A stretch of DNA of 64,000 nt, taken from the NCBI RefSeq assembly GCF_000614585.1, contig NZ_BAKX01000006.1, forward strand, positions 1-64,000. Reading direction: 5' to 3'. The notes under the pieces were generated by a model that searched no databases, was not told the origin of the DNA, and was given only the letters and a program-made list of their open reading frames with translations. The position numbers were made by a program, and so were the translations under genes. Position 1 is the first letter of the stretch. Every line of letters begins with the position of its first letter. The DNA is from Porphyromonas gingivicanis JCM 15907 (lineage in GTDB: Bacteria > Bacteroidota > Bacteroidia > Bacteroidales > Porphyromonadaceae). This document shows positions 56,899 through 64,000 of the stretch, in pieces.

Positions 56899-57383
56899 AC
56901 GCTTGCCAAAATGCCATCATTCTATCCTACACAGCCCCAGAGAGAGGAGATTCTCTCCTCTTTTTCTCAACTTAGGCATAACCGGATGTGTCGTAAAAAT
57001 ATACCCGAAGATACAAAAATGTACACTAAGAACACCTCTTATAACAGGAAAATCTTCTCTAAAGAGAGTCCTAAAACTTTAAAGGAAGAATGGGTAAAGA
57101 GCCTACAAAAGCAGGTAACAGGGGCAAATATGTAGCTCTACACAAGAGAGCCTTCGGCACAAAAAACAAAAGGATTAATGGTTTCGAGAAAAAGGTACGT
57201 AGGTTTCAAGGGTTAGCACAGATACTTTTCAGCATTACCATTAACCTTTCATGGGTACAATACAACGACGTATTGTTGGAAGTATCTAAGATGTTCTCTT
57301 TTTCTTCCGGATAGTTTTACTTTGCTGTTTCTGCACATACCTCCAAACCTTAAGAGGGAGTAATTCTTCATTATCGTGAGGTC
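56899..57383. other. Intergenic region with hairpin and repeat array C
   Basis: No gene supported. A hairpin AGAGGAGA/TCTCCTCT with TTTTCTC (56943-56965, plus orientation) and repeat array C lie here. Small open frames on the plus strand overlap these features. Confidence 0.5.
57158..57245. repeat. 22-bp tandem repeat array C
   Basis: Two clear 22-bp units, 57180-57201 and 57202-57223, with degenerate units on each side. It shares AAAAGGTACGTAGGTT with array B (reversed) and GGTTAGCACAGA with array D. The ends form an imperfect inverted repeat (AAAGGATTAATGGT with ACCATTAACCTTT). Confidence 0.75.
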
Positions 57384-57877
57384 TCAATCGTTGATAGGTT
57401 GCTTGGCAGCTTCGAAAGTTGTTGGCACTGGTATCCAGTGCATTCCCCCCTCGAAGTTAGGGACAAGTTCCCATAAAAACCAATTGTCTAAAAACTCCGC
57501 TTGAAAAACCTCCTGACCAATACTATCTTCGCAAAAGTGAGCTACAGCCGATAGTTCAGAATAACTCTTACTGCCTTCTTGAGCATCTGCCTTTTTCGAT
57601 ATATATACCCTTTTATAACGGTAATACAAAGTAAACTTAACCCCCATTGACAGAAACTCCTCATTATCTATTCTGGAACCCCAAAAAAACTCCAGATTGG
57701 TGGGGGCATAGAGAGCAACATGAGTCAAATATATTTCCCTATTGGCTCTTTTTTCAATACCACCTCTATACCATCTTCTACAAATAGGGGTGTAGGTTTT
57801 TCTGTTTGCGCCATAGCCATAAAGGAAGTAGTTAGCCCTATGATTATAAGAGCCCATATTATTGTTTTACTCTTCAT
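57384..57877 (-). CDS. Hypothetical exported protein (frameshifted)
   Basis: About 165 residues when repaired. An ATG at 57877 encodes a signal peptide (MKSKTIIWALIIIGLTTSFM then AMAQTEKPT) in one frame, which stops at TGA near 57725. The other frame continues as YLTHVALYAPTNLEFFWGSR to 57384. Adding one T at 57727-57729 joins them (GKYILTHVAL). The mature protein is rich in aromatic and acidic residues and belongs to no family I recognise. Its neighbours do not suggest a role. Confidence 0.65.
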
Positions 57878-58030
57878 ACATATATATAAGTGTTCTCTCA
57901 TTCATCTTGGCAATGCGTTGTATAGCGATAAGAGATTGACAAAAGAGGGGGTCGCTTTCGCTTTACACTGTGCTTTTCCTTTGAAGTTCTTTTAGCATTT
58001 GACAACTAGCTCACGAAATATCAAGAGTGT

Positions 58031-58066
58031 AGCCCCGACGAAATTAGCTTTTTATCGGGGCTTTTG
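58031..58066. terminator. Hairpin after the envelope operon
   Basis: AGCCCCGA (58031-58038) pairs with TCGGGGCT (58055-58062), followed by TTTT on the plus strand. It lies beyond the 3' end of the minus-strand operon, where it lacks a good T-run in that direction, so its role is uncertain. Confidence 0.55.
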
Positions 58067-58123
58067 CAACGGACACTCTTCTATTATTTTATTATTGGTC
58101 AGGGGGCAACTGACAACCACAAC

Positions 58124-59385
58124 TTAGAAACTATACTTGGCTTTCATCCACACTCCCGTATTCCCTTTGTATTGACTGAACAAACCCTCCTTGCCGCCCA
58201 ACCAATCAAATCCCATAGAGAGTCGTATCTGGTCATTAAGAGCATAATCAGCCGTAAAGCGACTGAACCATCCCTTATAATGGAAGTCATAGTAGGTAAA
58301 GTTGGAGAGCTGTAAACTCTGCTCAAAAAGTTTCTTAGAGATGTAGAGTGTGGCAAGAGCTGTATGTCGGGGTTGAGCTATTTGAGGCTGATAATTAAAA
58401 ATAGTCTCGCTGGAAAACTGTGCCATCACGAGCCAATCTTTCGGAGCATACCAATCTACTCCCAACAACCAATTTATCGTATTAAATCCTCTCTGCTCAA
58501 GAAGATAGTGCTCAGGGGCATAGCTAAAATACTTATCCAGATTAAGAGCTACCTCCCCCCTCAGTACGAAAGCGCCAATGGGTTTAGAAACATCGCCCCC
58601 GACAAAACCCATACGATAGTAGTGCGGGGTTATTACCAACCCTTTGGGCGAGGGGATATAGTGTAGTGTGGGCATCTTATTCCAAGTATATAGCCTGATA
58701 GGGAAAAATCGACCCCCGGTAATGTAAAGCTAAGTCGCCCGCCATACTCCATGTTCTTCAGTTGAAATTTGGGCATACTTCGGCTATCGCTCCAAATAAG
58801 AGAGTACTTAGACTCCTTGGGCAAGATAGACCACGGATTATTGGCATCGGTAGGCAATACATACCCTTGGAACGTGGGGACGAGGAGCAACTCAAGTTTC
58901 ATCTTATCGTTGAAAGCAAAAAAGCGAAGAGCATCGACCGACATACGGATATCATCGTAATCTTGTGCCAAAAACTCGGTCATATCCATCGGAGAAACTA
59001 AATCCGTGATGCGCAACCCATCTGCCATACCCCAAATAACCAGTTGTCGCCCTAAACGAAAGCCCCAATGGTCTGCCCTGTGGTCTAAGTAAGCTTCGCG
59101 CAATTCAACCCCCGAACGCTCTTTTAAGAGGGCATTGTGAGTAGCATTAAAAGAGGCGAAAAGGGTCGAAGCGCCAAACATTTTCTCCACCTCTGCCCGT
59201 ACTCGTGTGCGAGAAGTGAGCAACTGATGAGGGCTTTGCACCTGCACCGCATGATAGGTATCTACAAAGCCTTTTACCTGCCAAGAGGAGTTCACCTCCT
59301 CTTGACTGTAAAGGTTTTGCGTCCATACGGCAAGGAAAAGCAAAAAGCCCCCTCTACCTATTAAGCTGAATATCCTTTTCATCAA
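58124..59385 (-). CDS. Outer-membrane beta-barrel protein, DUF1302-like (frameshifted)
   Basis: About 420 residues when repaired: signal peptide ([20 protein letters not shown]), then amphipathic strands ([39 protein letters not shown]) as in DUF1302-type outer-membrane proteins, ending in an aromatic terminal residue (AKYSF) as expected for barrel insertion. The frame from 59385 breaks near 58686-58693; adding one T gives [15 protein letters not shown] and the second part. It overlaps the LolA-like gene by four bases. Probably the outer-membrane exit or receptor of the export module. Confidence 0.8.
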
Positions 59386-60164
59386 AGCCGTCCCTTCTCT
59401 AATGTAGTTACATTAAACTTAGACTCTTCCAGCGGAAGGTTGTACTTCGGATTCTTTATCTCCAAAATAGTCTGATGCCCCGACTGTACATTCTTCATGT
59501 GTAGCTTCTGCGCCACCCAGTAACCCTCTACGTTGGAGATGAGAGAGAGTTCAAGCAAGCGATGTAGCTTACCCATCTTATCGTAATATTCGACCTTTAC
59601 GGGTATCAAACAGTCTTTGCGTATCCAAGCTATTTTCTTTGAGTAAATCGACCGTTTATCCACTGGTATCGACTCCAGTTTCCAGCATCTATGCCCTTGA
59701 TACTCTTCCTCTCCTAAGAGGGTATGCACATCTTCATCCACATTACGCTGCCCCATATCGTCGTACGTAAAGTCGCTCCCCATGAAATACTCCGTTTTGG
59801 CAGAGCTTCCACTAATACGCCTTGTCTTCTTCATAGCGGGGAGATAGAGCCATTTATCATCATCCTTCTTCGGGTCTTCATAGTCCCAAGTGAGAAAACC
59901 TGTACCCTTTACGTCGCTGGGGAATTGGAAAAACATGATGCTCTTTCGATCCTTTTTATCCTTTCCCGTGTCGATGGAGTACGAAGTGAGTTTGCGCTCT
60001 CGCACGCTACCACGCTTGTTGATAAGTTGCATAACCAACTCCGACTGTCGGGTATCTCCGTCGGGACGATCTTTTACCTTCTGGGCTATCTCTCTACCTG
60101 TCTGTGCCCAACCCGTTATAGCAACGAGCGATGCTATCAAAATGATTTCAACTATCTTTTTCAT
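59382..60164 (-). CDS. Outer membrane lipoprotein-sorting protein, LolA-like (PF17131 type)
   Basis: A 260-residue exported protein: signal peptide ([20 protein letters not shown]) and a LolA/LolB-like fold with the family signatures [40 protein letters not shown] and [15 protein letters not shown]. Members of this group are usually encoded with RND/MMPL exporters and probably carry hydrophobic cargo across the periplasm. Here the operon has an RND protein upstream and an outer-membrane barrel overlapping downstream, which fits. Confidence 0.85.
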   Translation of the reverse strand: MKKIVEIILIASLVAITGWAQTGREIAQKVKDRPDGDTRQSELVMQLINKRGSVRERKLTSYSIDTGKDKKDRKSIMFFQFPSDVKGTGFLTWDYEDPKKDDDKWLYLPAMKKTRRISGSSAKTEYFMGSDFTYDDMGQRNVDEDVHTLLGEEEYQGHRCWKLESIPVDKRSIYSKKIAWIRKDCLIPVKVEYYDKMGKLHRLLELSLISNVEGYWVAQKLHMKNVQSGHQTILEIKNPKYNLPLEESKFNVTTLEKGRL

Positions 60165-60184
60165 TGTATAATCTCCTTTCCTAT

Positions 60185-61909
60185 TTATTGTACTTGACTC
60201 TCTATCATTTTCACATAAGTGGGCGATTGCTGCATTAGCTCCTCATCGGTGCCCATTGCTTTTATTTTACCTTCTTCTAAGAGTACTATTTGGTCGGCAC
60301 TTCTAATGGTTCTCATTCTATGGGCTATTACAATGACCGTTTTCTCTTTGAGAAGTTCCGAAAGAGCATCCTGTATGAGGCTCTCATTCTCTACATCGAG
60401 AGAGGCAGTAGCTTCATCTAACAAGATGATAGGAGCATCTTTAAGAATGGCTCTTGCTATCGAAAGTCGCTGACGCTCGCCTCCAGAGAGTCGCTCTCCA
60501 TTCTCTCCAATCATAGTTTCTATACCCTCTGGCATCCTATCAATAAACTCATCACATCGAGCAATTCGAGCGGCTCGAAGTATCTCTTCATCGGTCGCCC
60601 CCTTTTTCCCTATGCGTATATTATCCTTGATACTTGCGTTAAAGAGTACTACATCTTGAAAAACTATCGAATAGTATTGCAGAAGCGCTTCGGGATCTAC
60701 TTGGGCAATATCTTGCCCTCCCAATAGAATTTGACCCATTTGAATATCCCAAAAACGGGCAGCAAGTTTGGCAAGCGTCGTTTTTCCACTACCCGAAGGG
60801 CCGATAAGAGCTGTTACAGCACCCTGACGAGCCGTGAAACTAACTCCTTTGATTACCGAATACTCTTCGTAGCCAAACTCTACGTCCTTGAACTCTATGT
60901 TATAATTATCAACCCGCATTTCCTTTTTACCCGTTTGAATGGGCATCGTCTTTATCTCCTTAATGCGAGCCACAACTCCATCGAGCATCACAATCATCGT
61001 CATAAAAGAGATAAGTCCCTCAATAGGAAGATAGATACTCATCGTAAGCATTAAGTAAGCTATATAAACCAAAACATCTATCTCACCCGCCATAAGCATA
61101 TAAGCCCCCAAAATAGCAACGGTAACGATGCCCAACTTCATCAGTATAGCCGAAAAAGAAAGAGTAACGCTCGAAACAAACTCAGCTTTTACCTTGACAC
61201 GAGTGCAAGCGTCCAGCTTCTCGTAAAAACCGTCCAATGCTTTTTCTTCTAAGTTGTAGGATTTTATCTCTTGTATTTGATCTATTTTCTCCTGTAAATC
61301 TTTGACAACCTCTCGGTTGCTTTGCACCCAATGATTAACCTCTTTGCGCTCTCTCTTCTTGGCAAGGAAAGCTATGAGTAAAGCTATGGGGATTACCCAT
61401 AGAGCTGCAAGCCCCAGTTTCCAGTTATAAGAGAGTATCATCACGGAGATAAGCGTAGTAGATATAATAGTAGCGTAGAGATGAGGTACAGCATGTGAGA
61501 ATATCTGCTCATATAGAGAGAGGTCTCCCATCATAGTAGTGGCGAGGTCTGCTATATCTCTTTTTCCAAAGTAAGAGAGAGGGAGGCTCTTTAAGCGATT
61601 GGCTATATCTATTCTGAGATTGGCACTTTCGTTGTACACATTGTCGTAAAGGCGGATATAATCCCATCTTGCCACTATAAACATTACAAGAAACATGACC
61701 AGAATAACAACTATATAGTCCACAAGGCTAAGGTGTGCCAAGCGACTCTCCTCTCCAAATCCTCCCAGATATTGGAAGAGAAAGGTAAAACCAATAATCG
61801 GAGGGAACAATTTGGTCAAGTTGACAACCGTATGTGAGAGAATAGACTTTTGTAAATTTCTGACCCCTCTTTCCGACATAGCGTACTTCTTTTTCAAATA
61901 CTTATTCAT
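60185..61909 (-). CDS. ABC half-exporter (permease-ATPase fusion), second subunit
   Basis: A 574-residue type IV ABC exporter: six membrane helices in the first ~300 residues, then the ATPase domain with Walker [18 protein letters not shown], signature [16 protein letters not shown], Walker [16 protein letters not shown] and the H-loop IVIAHRMRT. It overlaps the first ABC gene by eight bases, so the two probably form a heterodimer. Both sites look catalytically competent here. The substrate is unknown. Confidence 0.92.
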   Translation of the reverse strand: MNKYLKKKYAMSERGVRNLQKSILSHTVVNLTKLFPPIIGFTFLFQYLGGFGEESRLAHLSLVDYIVVILVMFLVMFIVARWDYIRLYDNVYNESANLRIDIANRLKSLPLSYFGKRDIADLATTMMGDLSLYEQIFSHAVPHLYATIISTTLISVMILSYNWKLGLAALWVIPIALLIAFLAKKRERKEVNHWVQSNREVVKDLQEKIDQIQEIKSYNLEEKALDGFYEKLDACTRVKVKAEFVSSVTLSFSAILMKLGIVTVAILGAYMLMAGEIDVLVYIAYLMLTMSIYLPIEGLISFMTMIVMLDGVVARIKEIKTMPIQTGKKEMRVDNYNIEFKDVEFGYEEYSVIKGVSFTARQGAVTALIGPSGSGKTTLAKLAARFWDIQMGQILLGGQDIAQVDPEALLQYYSIVFQDVVLFNASIKDNIRIGKKGATDEEILRAARIARCDEFIDRMPEGIETMIGENGERLSGGERQRLSIARAILKDAPIILLDEATASLDVENESLIQDALSELLKEKTVIVIAHRMRTIRSADQIVLLEEGKIKAMGTDEELMQQSPTYVKMIESQVQ

Positions 61910-63671
61910 GTTTATCTCCTCCTATCTTCCAATTAGCAGCTCTTTGATATTCATCCCACAGTTTTTTATAAAGCCCATTCTGAGCTAAGAGTTCTTGGTG
62001 TGTGCCACTTTCGGCTATCTGTCCTCTTTCGACAACAATTATCTTGTCGGCATTCACCACAGTAGAAAGCCTATGAGCAATCATTAAAGTGGTTTTATTC
62101 TTAGCAAGTTCCTTAAAAGAGGCTTGGATAATATGTTCGTTTTCTGGATCAGCAAAGGCGGTAGCTTCATCGAGTATAACCAGCTCTGCATCTTTAAGCA
62201 AGGCTCTCGCAATGGAAAATCTCTGCGCTTCCCCTCCTGAAAAATAAGTGCCTTTACTGCCATAAAATGTGTCAAGCCCCTGTTCAAGATTGTCCACAAT
62301 TTCTTTTGCCCCAGACTGCACCAATACTCTCTGAATATCCTCATCGGAAGCATCTGGTTTTCCCAACAGTAGGTTGTCGCGCAGAGTCATATTAAAAAGT
62401 TTCGAGTTTTGGAATACAAAGGCTACTTTCCTCATTAGGGCATCTTTCTCATACGCCTTAATATTAACCCCTCCTACGAGTACCTCACCTTCATCGGCAT
62501 CGTAAAAACGGGAAGCAAGACGGGCAATAGTTGTCTTTCCCCCTCCAGAGGAACCAACTAATGCTACTGTTTCTCCCCTATTTATGGTAAAAGAAACATT
62601 GTCTACTACACGCTCCTCTGCATAGGAAAAAGAGACATTGCGAAACTCCAATCCTCCTTTGACTGTTGTTTTCACCCCGTATGATAGTTCTTCTCCCCGA
62701 AGAGCATCCTCTATTTTATTCAAAGCCAACTCTGCGAAATAAGTAAAATTTTGAAGGGCGGCACTACGCATCACAAAGACTCCAAACAAAGGTCCTATCA
62801 AAAGATAGATAACACTATTGCCTATAACTTCTCGCACATCTCCCCCTTTCATTATAAGGAGAATACCAAGGGGTACTAAGAAAAAAGCCGTAGAGCTTAC
62901 CACAGCTTCGTAGAGCGACATTTTGTTCCTAAAACTCATACTCCACTTCACGACCAAATTCTTCATGTCAATAATGAGGGCGTATAGGTGTTCAAAACTT
63001 TCAACACTTTGAGCAAAAGTTTTAACTACGGGTATTCCTCTCACATATTCTACTGTTTGGGCAGATAGATGAGCCAAGCCTTCGTAGTATTCGTCACGTA
63101 CTTTCTTGTTTTGTTTCGTAGTCATAAATCCCATAAGTACCATGCCAATGAAAAAAGGGATTATACTTATTAAACCGAGTTTCCAATCAAAAAGAAAGAG
63201 AAAAGAGAGCAATACGAACGGAGTAATTATAGTCATCGCCAAGTCAGGCAGTTGATGTGCCAACATAGTATGTGTTTCGGCAGCCCCATCTATAATCGTT
63301 TTCCGAAGATATCCACTATCACGATTAAGGAAAAAGCCCAGAGGCTTTCGCATCATCTCTTTGACGCTTATTTTGACAATGTTTTGCTCTACCTCGAAAG
63401 CAAAAATATGGGATACGATAAGAGCTAAGAAGTATAGTAACAGACCTGCTACAGCAAAAAGAACAGCAGCAATAACATTCTGACGGATATGATCTACACC
63501 CCAGCTACCAATCAGGATAATCGGGCTTATAATCTTATGAATATAAACCATAGGCATAAGGAGCATAATACCCGATGATGCAGAAAAGAGCATCGCTAAA
63601 TACAGCAAATAGCTCTTCTTTCCTGCATAAGGAAGTAGGCGTCTTAGAACAGATTTTTTCTTTTCTGACAT
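61902..63671 (-). CDS. ABC half-exporter (permease-ATPase fusion), first subunit
   Basis: A 589-residue ABC exporter subunit with six membrane helices followed by an ATPase domain: Walker A GSSGGGKTTIARLASRF, a variant signature FSGGEAQRFSIARALL, and Walker B LVILDEATAFADPENE. The D-loop AFADPE is a feature I associate with siderophore-related YbtP/IrtA-like exporters or importers, so a metallophore role is possible but unproven. It lies 75 bases downstream of the RND gene and overlaps the second subunit. Confidence 0.9.
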   Translation of the reverse strand: MSEKKKSVLRRLLPYAGKKSYLLYLAMLFSASSGIMLLMPMVYIHKIISPIILIGSWGVDHIRQNVIAAVLFAVAGLLLYFLALIVSHIFAFEVEQNIVKISVKEMMRKPLGFFLNRDSGYLRKTIIDGAAETHTMLAHQLPDLAMTIITPFVLLSFLFLFDWKLGLISIIPFFIGMVLMGFMTTKQNKKVRDEYYEGLAHLSAQTVEYVRGIPVVKTFAQSVESFEHLYALIIDMKNLVVKWSMSFRNKMSLYEAVVSSTAFFLVPLGILLIMKGGDVREVIGNSVIYLLIGPLFGVFVMRSAALQNFTYFAELALNKIEDALRGEELSYGVKTTVKGGLEFRNVSFSYAEERVVDNVSFTINRGETVALVGSSGGGKTTIARLASRFYDADEGEVLVGGVNIKAYEKDALMRKVAFVFQNSKLFNMTLRDNLLLGKPDASDEDIQRVLVQSGAKEIVDNLEQGLDTFYGSKGTYFSGGEAQRFSIARALLKDAELVILDEATAFADPENEHIIQASFKELAKNKTTLMIAHRLSTVVNADKIIVVERGQIAESGTHQELLAQNGLYKKLWDEYQRAANWKIGGDKHE

Positions 63672-63745
63672 ACGATTTTCTCAATTATGAAATAGATACT
63701 ATAAAGTTGATCAAGCTATGTACATATAGATAGCATCAAACGAAG

Positions 63746-64000
63746 TTATTCCTTACGAAGTTCTTCTTTTCCAAAGATTTGAAACTTTCGGAAGAGAAGT
63801 GGTGTAATGGTCAAGTCTGCCAACAGTGCAGATAACATAGCTGCTACGGACAAAATCCCCATATGAATGAAAGAGACCGAGGCTGATATCGTGTAAGCAG
63901 CAAAATTGGAAGAGATGATAATACTTGTAAGTACAATAGGAGTACCTACAATACGGAAAGTACGCAAGATAGCCCCCTTATAGTTACGCTGTCTATCAAA
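63746..64000 (-). CDS. RND/MMPL-family exporter, C-terminal part (runs off the window)
   Basis: The open frame enters from the right edge and ends at 63746, giving the last ~85 residues: a basic loop (FDRQRNYKGAILRTFRIVG) and two or three membrane helices (TSIIISSNFAAYTISASVSF, ILSVAAMLSALLADLTITPL), as in the C-terminal half of MMPL/SSD-type RND exporters. The rest lies outside the window. Together with the LolA-like and barrel genes downstream it suggests trans-envelope transport of a hydrophobic compound. Confidence 0.75.
   Translation of the reverse strand, partial: FDRQRNYKGAILRTFRIVGTPIVLTSIIISSNFAAYTISASVSFIHMGILSVAAMLSALLADLTITPLLFRKFQIFGKEELRKE

Noticed and set aside
57090-57314. 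Small plus-strand basic protein overlapping array C
   Set aside because: It reads through the 22-bp repeats and has no homologous pattern that I recognise.

Overview
The window looks like a chromosomal segment from an oral or gut Bacteroidales, most likely a Porphyromonas species. Three things point there. Promoters have the Bacteroidetes form TTG-N19/20-TAnnTTTG. A secreted protein (33109-35948) carries two gingipain/hemagglutinin-type cleaved-adhesin domains and a type IX secretion sorting domain. An S46 dipeptidyl-peptidase is present. The species is not identifiable from sequence alone.

Layout. 0.5-2.1 kb: AraC regulator plus RclC-like DUF417 membrane protein. 2.6-8.6 kb (minus): a seven-gene carotenoid operon (phytoene synthase, IPP isomerase, CruF-type hydratase, acyltransferase, GT2 glycosyltransferase, TPR lipo/periplasmic protein, CrtI desaturase) that predicts a hydrated, glycosylated and acylated acyclic carotenoid. 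9.1-11.5 kb: ExbB/ExbD/ExbD energising cluster. 11.7-16.4 kb: tRNA-Ser, a DnaQ-like exonuclease, metG and a stand-alone HsdR-N-like nuclease. 17.1-26.6 kb: a mobilizable element with two tandem tyrosine recombinases, a cargo pair (YiiX-type cysteine hydrolase and a lipoprotein), two excisionase-like HTH proteins, a primase-like protein, DUF3408, MobC, relaxase and a candidate oriT. 26.7-32.6 kb: rpe, comEC, five tRNAs, rpsT and a DEAD-box helicase. 33-45.8 kb: the secreted adhesin, an AlkZ-like protein, an outer-membrane barrel, a flippase, DUF389 and the S46 peptidase with an unusual Cys-rich tail. 46-50 kb: ribosomal genes rpmB-rpmG-DUF4295, rpmF-yceD, a ferredoxin and long gene-poor spacers. 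50-55 kb: a possible small RNA, fused FeoAB, its Cys-rich partner and rpsA. 55-64 kb: a K+/H+ antiporter and an envelope export operon (RND, two ABC half-exporters, LolA-like, outer-membrane barrel) running off the right edge.

A striking property is that twelve otherwise well-conserved genes, including the normally essential metG and rpsA, are interrupted by about fifteen small frameshifts. Nearly all are repaired by adding one base back, often in a homopolymer. I read this as systematic base under-calling in a draft sequence rather than gene decay, and annotate those genes at full span. None of these lesions falls inside the mobilizable element.

The most novel non-coding signal is a dispersed family of imperfect 22-bp tandem repeats in intergenic DNA near 16.9, 36.1, 49.2 and 57.2 kb, with a single unit near 47.1 kb. 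A separate 22-bp-period array of small inverted repeats lies between the two recombinase genes.
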